A DNA stretch of 64,000 nucleotides from Hemicordylus capensis. Lineage: Eukaryota; Chordata; Lepidosauria; Squamata; Cordylidae. Where the stretch lies: positions 13,473,320 through 13,537,319 of the forward strand of contig NC_069670.1 in NCBI RefSeq assembly GCF_027244095.1, given 5' to 3'. This document shows, one piece after another, positions 1-18,677 of the stretch. The notes below the pieces were generated by a model that saw only the letters and a list, made by a program, of their open reading frames with translations, was not told the origin of the DNA and did no database searches. The position numbers and the translations under genes were made by a program. How positions within the stretch are numbered: position 1 is the first letter of the stretch; each line of letters opens with the position of its first letter.

Positions 1-739
1 CCACACCCCAAACCCACCCTCGTTTTGCCCGTTCCAAAATATTATCATCAGTTCAGCTGTACACACACACACAGACACACACCCTTCTCCATTCACTCCA
101 CAAACACGCACCACAGATGCAGAGAACTGGAGGACGTCAAGAGCGCGTTCCGGGAAAGCGTGCTTTCCAGCCGGGAGACCACCTGCTCCTAGAGAGGGTG
201 CATGTTTGTGGACGGCGGCTTATTGATCTTTATTCCTTTATTTCTTCGACTTCTACACCGCCCTTCCAAAAATGGCTCAGGGCGACTTGAAGGCTAAAGG
301 GTGAGTGGTGGGGGGAGGCCCTCTGCACATGTGCAGAGGTATGCTCGCTGCTTCTTCCCTGTTCCTCTGAGCCCTGAAAAACGAGACCAGAGGCTGGGCA
401 TTCAGTCCAAGGCAGCACATCTAGAGGGGAGGCATGGGGGGGGGGACGTTGCCCCCTCCCTGGACAAAAAAGCATGCCTTCCCATGGCTGGAGATTTACT
501 CGAGGGAAATATACCTGTTATATGCTCCCCGCACCCCATCCAGAAATGCACTTTGCTCCTTCTAGGCTCCCTCCCACAATATTTTATCTCTCCACTGCCC
601 TAAAAGAATGCAAAAGGTGTGCCCTGCATCCCCCCCTCTTATCTCGATTTCTCTCTATCCTCCCCCTCAACCCCCTCACAGCTACACAAGTCAGCTTACA
701 GACTGTAGAACACCAACCCGCAAAATTGCCCGGCAGGAG

Positions 740-900
740 GCTCGGGACTGTGCACTGCTGCATACGTCTTCAAGCCAGACACGATCCACTTACGGAACTC
801 CCTGCCACAAGATGTGGCGGCGGGCGACCGCTTAGATGGGATTCTTTAAAGATTAAAAATTCTTTTTGCACAAATTCATAGAGGGTGAGAGATCTATAGA
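740..900 (+). mobile_element. CR1-like LINE fragment
   Basis: 'ttacggaactccctgccaca' and 'agatgtggcggcgggcgacc' correspond to the end of CR1 ORF2 (NSLPQ). Short and diverged. Confidence 0.5.
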
Positions 901-916
901 TGGCGGTACACTGAGC

Positions 917-1000
917 ATTTATTTTATTTATTGTTAAATTTGTATATCGCCTTAATGAAAGGCGGTGTATACATTTAACAATAAATAAAATAAATAAATA
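917..1000. repeat. Inverted pair of retroposon 3' tails
   Basis: 'ttattttatttattgttaaa' on the left is the reverse complement of 'tttaacaataaataaaataa' on the right, with 'ttgtatatcgcctt' and 'aaggcggtgtatac' as inner arms and a very short loop. Confidence 0.75.
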
Positions 1001-1034
1001 AAAATGGCGACTGGCCAGGACAATGAAATGAGCA

Positions 1035-1300
1035 TGAAGACAGCCCTGCTGAATCAGGCCCAAGAAGGTCCATCTAGTTCAGCATCCTTTTTCCCACAGT
1101 GCCCCACCTCTGGGAAGCCCACAGGCGAGAGGTGAGGGCAGGCCCTCTCTCCTGCTGTTGCTCCCCTGCAACTGGGATTCAGAGGCATCGTGCCTCTGAG
1201 GCTGGAGGTGGCCCATAGACACCAGACTAGTAGCCACCGACAGCCCTGTCCTCCGTGAATTCGTCTGCACAACTCTGCACAAGGCTGCACAACTCCGAGC
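1035..1300 (-). mobile_element. CR1-type LINE 3' UTR fragment
   Basis: The minus strand carries the same 3' UTR blocks as the 41.4-kb copy (supplied here as 'ggctggaggtggcccatag' and 'aagaaggtccatctagttca'). Confidence 0.8.
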
Positions 1301-1674
1301 CTCCAGCTGTTGCTGACTGCAACTCCCACCATCCTCAGCCCCAGCGGCCAAATAGCCGGGGATGATGGGAGTTGTGGGCCACCATCTACAGGTTGGGCAG
1401 TCCTGGGACTCTCTAAGCAGGGCTCGAACCTCCCGCAGCAAGTTAGAACAGCCACCCTTAGGAGCTCTGCAGGCTGGTGGACAAACTTTGTCAGCAGATG
1501 GGGCCTTGTGCCGACCCCGAGTCCATGCTTCGATATCTGTTTGCTAAGTGTGCTGTGCCCCACTGATCCAAACAGCTGCCAAACTGGCATCACTAGACTG
1601 TGGGAAACAGCCTGGGGGAACCCACCAACAATCAACGGCTGGAGAAGATCTGCGGGGTGTATGAGGACGCAGGA

Positions 1675-1985
1675 GCTAACAAGGTAGGAACAGAGGCAGC
1701 TGCCATATACCGAGTCCAACCCTTGGTCCATCTAGGTCAGTATTGTCTGCACAGACTGGCAGCAGCTTCTCTTGTATTGCAGGCAGGAGTCTCGCTCAGC
1801 CCAATCTTGGAGATGCTAACAGAGAGGGAACTTGGAACCTTCTGCAGATGCTCTACCCACCCCCTCAGGAGAATATCTTACAGTGCTCACATGTAACCTA
1901 GTCTCCCATTCAAATGCAAACCAGGGTGGACGCTGCTTAGCAAAGGGGACAATTCATGATTCCTACCAGAAGACCAGGCTGGAAA
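1675..1985 (-). mobile_element. Composite 5S/tRNA SINE
   Basis: On the minus strand a 5S-rRNA-like block ('gctaagcagcgtccaccctg'-type, followed by 'tttgaatgggagac') precedes a tRNA-like block and a body ending 'cagtattgtctgcacagact' (plus-strand reading). See the copies at 30.9, 33.5 and 37.8 kb. Confidence 0.75.
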
Positions 1986-2877
1986 TCCAACTTTGAAGAC
2001 CAAAACAAAGGCAAGCTATTCTACTGAATCTCTTCCCCTGCCTGCCTGCCTCCACAAATGCCAATGTGTACCTTTCCAATCTCTGCCGTTTCCCTGGTTT
2101 CCCCAATCCACAAACCCCACTTAACCAATAACACTTCAGGATGCCGTCATTAATTCATTTTTGCTATGTCTAGGTGTCTTTTTTTGAACGGTTACATCTT
2201 CTCCTTTGCTATAATCTGCAGCGAAGCAGAAAATAAGACCCATTACAAACCTTGCAAGTTTTTGTCTTGGAACAATCAAATCCGTTGAACAAAGTTCATG
2301 TTAAAAAGCAAACACAAATGGGTTCCTTGGTTTCTGTCTCTCTAGCTGCAATCCTGGGCGTGCTTACCTGCAAGCAAGACCCATTTAACACATGGGCACT
2401 TGCTTCCGAGTAAACATGAGGATTGCACCATTAGCATTCTTTGAAATTGATGGGTGGTTTTTTTTTGCAAATTCTTGTTTGATATATGCCTTGTTAACTG
2501 ACCGAGAGGCCCTTTGGGGACGGAAGAGACGGAGCATATCTCCCACTTAAATAAAATAAAATAAAATAAAATAGCTTCCTCAAATAGAATTTGGCAAATA
2601 TATAAACACAGAGATACATCTAGGCAATGGGAAGATATTTCCCTCTGGTGCATCTTGATTTGTGCACATATATTGCAGGGATGGGTGGGGGGAGGAGAAA
2701 GCATTCATTAATTTGCTTGTCTATTCCCGAGAGACCCTCAATAACCCTCCAATACCTGCACAGGGTGTATTAGGATATTGATGGGGAAGAGCAAGCAGTG
2801 AACCCCTCGGCCCCAAGGGTTGCAAGAGATCTGCAGGAGTGGGTTGGCAGAAAGGAGCCACTGCGAAGGGAAAAGCA

Positions 2878-3015
2878 GCATGGCACAGTGGTTAGAGCGT
2901 TTGATCCGGGATCTGAGGGGCTTGGCTTCTAATTCCCACTCAGCCACAAAGTCTGACTGCGGGCGCCTTCTGGACTCTCTCTCCCGATTACTTTTTCTCT
3001 CTCTCTCTCTCTCTG
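2878..3015 (+). mobile_element. tRNA-derived SINE, second family
   Basis: 'gcatggcacagtggttagag' and 'ggcttctaattcccactcag' correspond to the A and B boxes of the family. The end is replaced by a CT repeat. Confidence 0.65.
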
Positions 3016-3817
3016 GAAAGGCAGGAGAATAACGAAATGCATACAGCATGCCCCCCCCCCCCCCCCGCCCGGAAACACTCAGTTGCATATGGCAAGCCCT
3101 GTGAAAAGTTATAACGGCAGCAGAGTGGGGGTCCCTGTGCTGTCTGCCTGACCCAGATGAGGATGAGCACAAGAGGTGAGGAGGCAGGAACTCTATGAGG
3201 AGGCAGGAACTCGATGGTGTGTGTGGGGGGTATGAAGTTGGGAGCAGGAAAGTGAGAAGGGGGATGCACCAGGAAAATAACCTGGAGAGGGTGGGACATT
3301 GCCTCCGCTTCTAAATGGGCTCTCAATTCAGCTGCCTTCCCTTCCCAGCTCTCCTCCGCCATCCCAATTCTGAGGTTGCTGGCTGTGCTTCCCCAGCAGT
3401 GAAAGAAATGATTGCCCCCTCTTCACATGCTCAGAGGCTCTCTCCCCTGCAGCTCAGCCTTAAAGTGCCCCAGCTTTGGGAAAGTCTCCAGATTCAAACA
3501 AAGTCCTCTGGGGTGGTTTGCACAGACCCAGCAACGGGCCCACCTACGAAAAGGTCCATCGGTACTGGAGAGAGCCTCTCTGAGCAGACGAAGAGTGCTT
3601 TCCTCCAGCCACGGAAGCCAGGTGACTGGGTTCAGGCACAGGGAGAAAACCACCCAGGGCAGACAGGGTTGCCATCTCTATCCAGATGACCACTGAAAGC
3701 AGGTCTTCTACGTGCAGATTAAATAATTTAAAAAATATATACTTATTTTAAAATTTTGTTTTAAAGGACAGAACAAAAATGACTTTGCGTTAAAACTGTG
3801 TTAGACTAGTTTTGAAG

Positions 3818-3821
<4 letters not shown>

Positions 3822-3856
<35 letters not shown>

Positions 3857-3862
3857 AACACA
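3822..3862. repeat. (CT)n(CA)n microsatellite
   Basis: CT dinucleotides followed directly by CA dinucleotides, 50 bp inside NPR1 intron 1. Confidence 0.9.
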
Positions 3863-3914
3863 CAAAGTATTCGGGACATCTGAAATCCTGAGTGCCAAGG
3901 CAGTGGGAACTTAC

Positions 3915-4581
3915 TCCGGGCCTTCTGTCTGATCTGCTGGATGAGCAAGGTGTAGTTGCTCTTCAGGAAAGGGATGTCCTCCACGGTCATGTTGTTCAGC
4001 AAGGGGAGCTTCATGTAGAGACCCTCCATGGTGAAGTAGCAGTGCCGGTCGTCCGTCTTGTTGTCCTGGTACAGCAGCATGGCCCGGCTGGTCCAGTTGA
4101 AGTGCTGGTTGAGGCAGATGGCAAACACGCCCAGCTTGCTGTAGCTGGGCCCGGTCCGGATGGTCAAGGGGTACCCGTTGCCCCGGTTGTCGAAATCCAC
4201 GGCCCCTGCCCCGGCGGTCACCAGCGGCAGCCCCCAGTGCCCGGTGAAGCGGGCCACGGGGGCTAAGGAGTAGTCGCAGCCGGGCCCCAGGAAGACGTCG
4301 GGGTTGCTGCCCATCTTGAGGTCCACGGCGGACAGGGGGGCCACGGAATCCGAGCAGACCCCGTGGCCGTCCTCGCTGGTGCCAAAGACGTACCGCACGG
4401 CGTAGCCGGGGAGAAGGGCCGGCCGGCGGGCGATCTCCTCGATGGCCAGCTCGACGGCGGGGCCCACCCGCGGCCAGGCCCACGGGTACGCCGTGTTGTG
4501 CTCTGGCAGGACCACGGCGATGGTCACGTTGTCCCCGGCCGCCGGGCCCAGCTGGGAGAAGACCACCAGCAGCCACCACAT
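3915..4581 (-). CDS. NPR1: NPR1 (natriuretic peptide receptor A), first coding exon, partial gene
   Basis: NPR1 is the plasma-membrane receptor guanylyl cyclase for ANP and BNP; ligand binding outside the cell raises cGMP. This exon encodes about 222 residues: a signal peptide (MWWLLVVFSQLGPAAG) and the N-terminal half of the ligand-binding domain. Family signatures seen are VGPAVELAIEEIARRP, SAVDLK, FLGPGC, TGHWGLPLVTAGA and RTGPSYSKLG, with N-glycosylation sequons (NVT, NWT, NMT). The ATG at 4581 was chosen because it directly precedes the signal peptide. The open frame continues upstream, but that part lacks receptor character. The exon ends in CCGGA followed by a consensus gtaagt donor (minus strand). 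Some residues (PEHN, AWPRVGPAV, FNWTSRA, TDDRH) are closer to NPR2, so the NPR1 name rests partly on synteny: it is head-to-head with ILF2, as on human 1q21. Later exons (transmembrane, kinase-like and cyclase domains) were not found to the left and must lie outside the window. Confidence 0.87.
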
Positions 4582-5400
4582 GGCCGCAGCGCCCAGGCAC
4601 GGCCGCTCTCTGGACGGGCACACTAGCCAGCGGCCACTCAGGACCACGCCTTGGGCCACCCTCATCCCCCGCGGGCACCTCCAACCTCCCGCGGATGAGG
4701 GGCACCGTGCTTTCCGCTCGCCCGGCTCAAGAGCCCCTCTCCATGGGGCAGCTCCGTGCCCCGCCCTCAGAAGTCTCGGAACCCTCCTGGGGAACCACCC
4801 CAACTCCTCGGGAACTAGCCGCCGGGCTGAGGCCCCCTTCCAAAGTCCCACCCGCAACTGGGGCTGTGGTGCCCCCTCCCTGCCCGCCCTGCTAGCTCCC
4901 CTGCATCGCACAGGTGGACCTCCTCTCCTAGCCCCCCTCAGGTCCCCCCCACCCACCAAGGCTGCTCACCTATGCGCCCAGACCCACCCCTCCACCGAGC
5001 CGGGAGGTCTCCGCATTCTCCCCAGCCCAGCCCTCCATCTGACCTCCACTCCTCAGGTTGCCACCAACTTTTAGAGCTCGGTGGGCATCCCGGGTCATCT
5101 GCGCTGCTGCTGCGGTCGGTCCCAACCTGAGTTCTCCCAGCTCTCCGGAGCTAGCAAGCTGCCTGCCTGCCTGCCCCTAGCCCAGATGGTGTGCCGGGCG
5201 GGCGTGAGTCAAGCAGCAGCAGCAGAGCGGAGATTTATCTCCACAGCCGGAGTTGCTTTTCCTTCCCCTCATTCAATGACAAAAGGCTGCAATCACCGAC
5301 CAGCCTGGCTTAACTCCTTCCTGCCTGCCTGGGACTCGCCCCCCTCCCAGTTAGGGCAGGAGATCAGTGGGGTGGGGTGGGGTGGGCGTGGGGCAGCTGG
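4582..5400 (-). promoter_or_regulatory. NPR1 5' flank / 5' UTR, GC-rich
   Basis: This GC-rich stretch lies directly upstream of the NPR1 ATG and contains several C-rich SP1-like runs. No convincing TATA box was seen. The transcription start cannot be placed from sequence alone. Open frames here are by-products of high GC content. Confidence 0.5.
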
Positions 5401-8400
5401 CCGGCATTTCCCTGCGTGGGATCCTCACCCCAGTCCAGCAGGACAGACTGTGGAATGACCGTCAGGTTTCCTTGCCAAACCACAACGATACCATTGTTCA
5501 CCCCAATGTGTGTGGCGTTCCACAAAAGTATTATTAAAATATATCGCACGAGGTGCTGTGTAGATGATCTTGGGGTTGGTTGTTTTTCTTTTGCTTTGTA
5601 AACCACTTTGAGAACTTTTTGGGGGAAGCGTGGCACAGGATATAAATCACAATCACAGCAAAGCAAAGGAATTCCTCCATTCAGCCCCGCAGTTTAGGAC
5701 TTTGCTTTCTTTACTGTAGTTTATTCTATTGTGATTCGGCTCTTTCTCCAAAGAGGGCAAGGTTCCCACCCCCACCTACACACACACACACACACACACT
5801 TTTTAATACCCACAACCACCCTGCGAGGTAGGCTAGGCGGAGAAAGAGAATGACAGGCATTAGGTCACAGGCGTTGGAGTCAAGGAGGGAGAAGAAAAAC
5901 GCGGCTCTCCATGGTAAGACTGCAGACCTAAACTGCACTACAATTCCCACCATCCCTTGCCAGAGGGTGATGGGAATTTGTAGTCCAACAACAACATCTG
6001 GGAACCCCGACTCCAGAGTAATAGAAGCAACAGGAAGGAAGGAGATTCCCCTGCCCAGAGGAGATTACAATCTACATTTCCATGGATGGAGAGGAGAAGG
6101 AACGTGTGTGAATGTAGTCACACAAACTTTGGCTTCCGTTTCTGGAAGGGTGAGGATGAAAGGGTTAAGCCCTAAGCCTGAAACAATGCTGACTTTGAAG
6201 GAAGGAAAGGAACGAGAGGTGGTAGGACCCTTAAGATGACATCCAAGGCTTACAGGGCCCAGCAGTCAAAGGGACCGAGGGCAGAAGCCATGATGGAAGT
6301 GACAGGAAGTGACCTCTGGAGGGTGCTCAGTGGCCGCCATTATGGCAACGTCAGCATCATGTCAACCGTGAGCTGGGCGCTGTGTATCTGTTACCAGTCC
6401 AGCACAAGCCACTCCAAACTTTTAAAGGGTTCCCCTCTCTATATACATGAACGTCAAGATCCTCCCACATGGATTATACTTTTCTGTTCACTCAGGCCTT
6501 TTCCAATTCAAAATTTAAATTTTTAATGGGGTTTTTTTGTTGTTGTTGATGTGATTCTTTGTAACTGATTTAGAAACAAAGTTTTTAACATGGTTTTTGT
6601 ATTGTATTTTTTTTTAATTTTCTCCCCCCCTCCCTTTTTTGTTTGGCCTGTTATGATTTAATCACAGGCACACTTTATCTTAAGTTTTAATGTTGTGCTG
6701 TAAGCCACCCAGAGGACAATTTGTTATGGGGCGGCTAACAAATAAAGTTCATTATTATTTAATTATACTGCACGATCTACATTTAAACCAGCAGCATCTT
6801 AAGCACTCTGTCATATCATTACATCCAGCACCCAGCCCAAGCTTTTCCGTTAAAGTAGTTTTCTTCTTCCGTTTAAAGAGCACGCAGATATCAAGGTCTA
6901 CCTGAATTTCCCATGTGCCTTTTTCTACAAAACTATAAAATACCCAAACACTGTAAGCGGATTTCAGAAAACAGAAGCACCTAGATTATGGCCACCCATC
7001 CCTCAAGGCTTTGGACATTAAAACCTTATGATGTGATATACAGAAATAATTCAGCCCCTCATGCCCGCCTGGTCTGTTCTGAAAGGAAATATAAGTTAAC
7101 GTGTCTTTGCAGAGGAAGTTACTCCCAACTAGGCCCCATTGACCTAAACAGAACGAACAAGCCCGTCCTACTAGGCAGGTTTATTCCAAATAAATTCCCA
7201 CTGAACGCAGCGGGCTGACTCTTGAGTGAGGATGGATGGAATTGAGGCTTCCTTAGTCGGGCATAAGCTGTATTCAACTCAGCAGGCCTCGCCTGAGTAA
7301 ATGTCTATAAGAACAGCTTAGAAGGAAAGCATTTCACAAACTGGGTACCCCAAGCCAACTCCTAAAAGAGCTTCTTCACATCTCATACTGCAGGGTCTGT
7401 GCGTACACACGTTTCCAAGAGGACAATGACACACACATTCATTCTGAGAGCCCGTGCAAGGACTGGTACCCTATACATGTATGCAGTACACATGATCTGT
7501 GGGGCCTAATATGTGGAAAACGCACCTGACGAGAACAACCAGTGAGGATTTGGGAGACCCAAGTCCATGTCCCCAGTCATTACATTCACTGGGTGGCCTT
7601 GAGCCGATCTCTCCCTCCCTCCCTCCCTTCCCGCTTTCTCTCAGCCTACCTTACAGGGTTGTTGTGTGAGGATCAAAGGGCAGCAGAACACGTGCACTGT
7701 CCCGAGTTTCTTGGGAGGCTAAAACGGTAAGAAATAAGACAAAACAAATCAGCGTGTCTGATCCACTTGAGCTGAACATGTAAGAGGGCTGCAGCAGCGG
7801 CGTACAAACTATACCCGCAGCGTTTACTGATATGTGGAACAAACATGGCTGTCCCTGTCTAACTGGGCTCTCCCCAAAGACACTGACCTGAGTTTGAGCT
7901 GTACCTGTTCAGACGTTTCATTTTCTGCCTGGAGATCCACGTGTGTGCTGAGGAGCATTCAGAAAAGGCAGCCATTTTTGTGAAGGAATCTGCCTCCTAC
8001 ACATAAAGGAGCAAGGGAAGCGTCTCAGTGGAAGAAGCCTGAGGTAATATAACTCCCCTCACAGTCTTAAAAACTAATCATCATCATCATCATCAACATT
8101 ATGTGTGAGCCGCCCCGTAACAAACTGTTCTCAGGACGGCTCACAACACAGCATGATGAACACATGAAATAAAAGCACATAACACATTAAATCCTAATGG
8201 GGGGGGGGATAAATTACAAAATACAATACAAAGCAACTTTCAAACTCTTTTAAAATAAGTTTAAACATCCAGCGTAGACCCCAGAATTCCAAAGGCCTCA
8301 GTAGAATCATCCCCTGCTGTCTGTGTGGGCATGGCAGGGTTGCCAACTTGGACAGAAGTGCTTCATGGAAGTTTTTCACAGCCGGCTTTTAGTTCACATT

Positions 8401-9793
8401 TCCCCCCAAAATGGAGGGTGTATTGGCCAAATTCACCCCAAAGTCCCTGCGAGCTATCGGGCTTCGGGCAGCACTTCACACACAATCCGGGTTCTTTTAA
8501 TTGCACCCGATTTAGTTCTGGGGTTTAAAAAAATCCACTTTTTGGCTTGTTTTTTGAGGGGGCAACTTCAACCTCACAGTAAAGACTCTTTTCAACCTAC
8601 GGTCAAGCCTGCTGTCTGGGAATGCTCCTGTGGGTTCTTCCCCTCCATCTTTTTCACAAGAGGACACCATTCACATTTCCCAGGCTGCTTTCAAGGGCCT
8701 CCTGTTGGAGATGGATACTGATTCTTGGAGGCACCAGGCCCATCCCAAAGAGTTGGCAACCGAAGGAACGAGGCAGAGGCCCACACAAGTATGGTTGCTG
8801 CTGCCACCAGGCCTGGTCTCGGCCTGTGTCCAACTGAGGTATAGCATACCTGCCCAACATGCCCCTTTTTAAATATCAATCAACTTTTATTACGGTCAGA
8901 GACCAGCATAACATTCTACGAGTTAAAAATTTGTCTGTTGAAAATATGGGGGAATAAAGGTGATTGCAAATATGATACATATAGAAGGGCTAAAATTAGA
9001 CTAACTGCGATTTAAAAACAGATTAAGATAAAATGATGACTTACCTACACATTGATTATAATAGAACTAAAACTACTAAGAATATGAAAGATAAAATAGT
9101 ACTATTTCTGTTATAAAAAAGGGCAAAAATATATAAATGATTACAAGAGCATAATACTGTCTCTATTATAAGAAAGCATAAAATGGTCATAGCATAAAAT
9201 GGCAATGTGTTGCTTACCCACAACAGTAATAAAACTTGGCAAGTCAAAATAGACATTGCAAGCAATAAAGATTACAACTATAAAAGGCAAACATAAAAGA
9301 CAATAAAATTCATAGCAAAAGGAAACGAGTCAGAGTCACCAGAAATCAGATTATGACTAAGGGGGCTCACAGACCGTCAATCTCTCTCAGATGCCAATCG
9401 CACAAAACCCAATTTAAATAGGGACATATTGGCAGGTTTGGAATAGGGTGAAGGGCTGGTGCAATGCACGTGTTAGGCAGAGGATCAGACCCTCAAGGGG
9501 GCCCAAGAAGACCTGGGGGCAGCGCCCTAGACCACCCCCCAAGTTAAGTAAAAGGCCTGCTGCCCCATAAGTATGTAGAGTGGGGGGCATATGCGGTCTG
9601 CAGACAGAAAGTCCCCAAGGGAGCCAGAAAAAGCCCAAGAGATCCCGCAGTTTGCACACCTGGGTGTGATGGGTACATTTCCCTTGGGGGGGGGCGCCAG
9701 GCCCGAGAGGGGTCCGCCCCCAACATCGTGCATCTGGTGTTGCTTGTACGCTCAACAGGTTATAGGGCGAGTTGTGCCGTCCGAAGAGCAACA

Positions 9794-9807
9794 CTGCCAT
9801 CTAGTGG
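9794..9807 (-). promoter_or_regulatory. CTCF-like core motif
   Basis: The minus strand reads CCACTAGATGGCAG, which fits every position of the degenerate CTCF core CCASYAGRKGGCRS. It lies between the NPR1 and ILF2 promoters. The same string can be carried by retroposons, so occupancy is inference. Confidence 0.45.
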
Positions 9808-10343
9808 CCTGTGTCCGCTTCTGCAGCAGCCATTCCCCACGTAGTTATAGGGTTGCCGGCATCCACTTATGGAGAAATATATATATACAAAACCAGTCCT
9901 GGAAATTTTAATAGCTCTAGTCTATATTGTGCAAAAAATCGGGGGTGGGGATTGTGGGAGGGAAAATATCTCCAGAAATAGTTTAAGAGCTTATGACAGC
10001 AACCCTAGAGATTTTCATGGCTCGATACTGTGAAAGTTATTGGAAATATTGGGATAAAAATCTGCAAGCAATCCTACGTGTCGCCTTTGGCCAAGGAAGA
10101 CTTAACTTCTGTAGTGAACAACTTCGGTTCAAGTCGAAACGTTAATAAAAATCTGGTCTCCTTTAATTACCTCGGCGGTCAGTCATCTTTTTCTGCAATA
10201 AATGTTAACTATGCATAGAAATGGGCTCCCCTTCTCTACTGTTTTTAAATGTTGACCCATTGCTGTCTCAAAGACGATGCCACGTTAAACTGAATTAAAA
10301 TTAAAATTAAAATTAATGGAGAGGAAATAGATAGTGTAAATTT

Positions 10344-10348
10344 AAAAA
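10344..10348 (-). terminator. Pol III terminator of the initiator tRNA
   Basis: A run of five T's on the minus strand starts 11 nt beyond the tRNA 3' end, as expected for RNA polymerase III termination. Confidence 0.8.
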
Positions 10349-10358
10349 GTTGACTGGC

Positions 10359-10430
10359 TAGCAGAGGATGGTTTCGATCCATCGACCTCTGGGTTATGGG
10401 CCCAGCACGCTTCCGCTGCGCCACTCTGCT
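10359..10430 (-). tRNA. Initiator tRNA-Met (CAT anticodon)
   Basis: The 72-nt minus-strand sequence begins AGCAGAGTGGCGCAGCGGAA and ends CCATCCTCTGCTA. It contains the CCCATAACCC anticodon loop and the initiator-type T arm GGATCGAAACC, with AU/A54-A60 features instead of TTC. As far as I recall it matches the vertebrate initiator tRNA at every position, and no intron is present. The acceptor stem AGCAGAG/CTCTGCT pairs fully. Internal A and B boxes are intact, and a run of five T's (minus strand) follows within about 11-15 nt as a Pol III terminator. It delivers the first methionine in cytosolic translation. It lies about 0.6 kb upstream of ILF2 on the opposite strand. Confidence 0.97.
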
Positions 10431-10639
10431 GCTTACGAACAACGCCATTTCAAGATTCTATATAGCGATTCAAAAGGGATGCGCGCATGCGTACCAAAAA
10501 CAATATTTTCTATTGTGTTTCTGTCGTTTCCACGTCTCTGTCTCCCTCTAGCGGCCTCCGAACCAACGACCGCTCCTTGCCGCGCATGCTTACTGCGCAC
10601 TAGCCGCCGCGCGCCTCAGAGGCAAACACCCCGCCCTTG

Positions 10640-10994
10640 TCCCTCCTCGTTGCTCTCCCCATTGGCCACCGTCCCACTCCCTGCTTTTCTATTGGCTGAA
10701 TCTTCCTCAACGGCTTTCGTCTCGGCGGAGGTGGGGGCGCGTATTTGGAATGATAGACGGCCCGACCGAACCAATGAAGTCACATATCCCGAGAGCGGGA
10801 AGGCGGGGGCTGTGCATGCGATTGGCCGAGGCTGGAGTAGCGCAGGCAGCCAATAGCGGCGGCGCTTGCTGCTTGCGGGAGCCAATAGCGGCGAGGTTTG
10901 TTGCTGGGTGAGCCGAGCAGGCCGGGTGGCTTTTCTTTCATTCGTCGCCGTGATCTTCTCCCTTGTTTAGCGACAGTTATTGTCTGGCGGAGCC
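10640..10994 (+). promoter_or_regulatory. ILF2 promoter with six CCAAT boxes
   Basis: This TATA-less, GC-rich region contains six CCAAT/ATTGG pentamers, at 10661-10665, 10691-10695, 10771-10775, 10821-10825, 10850-10854 and 10882-10886. CCAAT boxes in flanking contexts such as GCCAATAGCGG are typical NF-Y sites. A GCGCATGCGT string (NRF1-like) lies farther upstream near 10481. It ends at the ILF2 start codon; the transcription start is probably within about 10900-10960. Confidence 0.75.
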
Positions 10995-18597
<7,603 letters not shown>

Positions 18598-18640
18598 CCT
18601 CCCAGGTAGGACTGGCCACGTGTGCAAGCTGGTGGTGGTG

Positions 18641-18677
<37 letters not shown>

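Larger units (their letters stand above)
1..3914 (-). other. NPR1 intron 1 (partial), repeat-filled
   Basis: No coding exon was recognised here. The stretch holds a CA microsatellite near 61-82, CR1-like LINE fragments (740-900, 1035-1300), an inverted pair of retroposon 3' tails (917-1000), a palindromic element (1300-1395), a composite 5S/tRNA SINE (1675-1985), a tRNA-derived SINE (2878-3015) and CT/CA repeats at 3822-3862 just inside the intron. It is assigned to NPR1 because the gene must continue leftward. Confidence 0.6.
5401..10358. other. Intergenic region between NPR1 and the tRNA/ILF2 promoter
   Basis: No protein gene was recognised. It contains LINE/SINE 3' ends with the usual 'gtaaaccactttgagaac...tataaat' form (near 5600-5655 and 6690-6760), a CA repeat (5779-5800), a foldback element (5925-6005), a partial tRNA-derived SINE (about 7570-7735), a minus-strand retroposon 3' end (8085-8330) and an AT-rich repeat-like tract (8870-9330). 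A consensus-quality CTCF-like core sits at 9794-9807. Confidence 0.55.

Noticed and set aside
4582-4959. NPR1 start farther upstream in the open frame
   Set aside because: The extra residues are Arg/Gly/Pro-rich translation of GC-rich 5' flank, and the ATG at 4581 directly opens a signal peptide.
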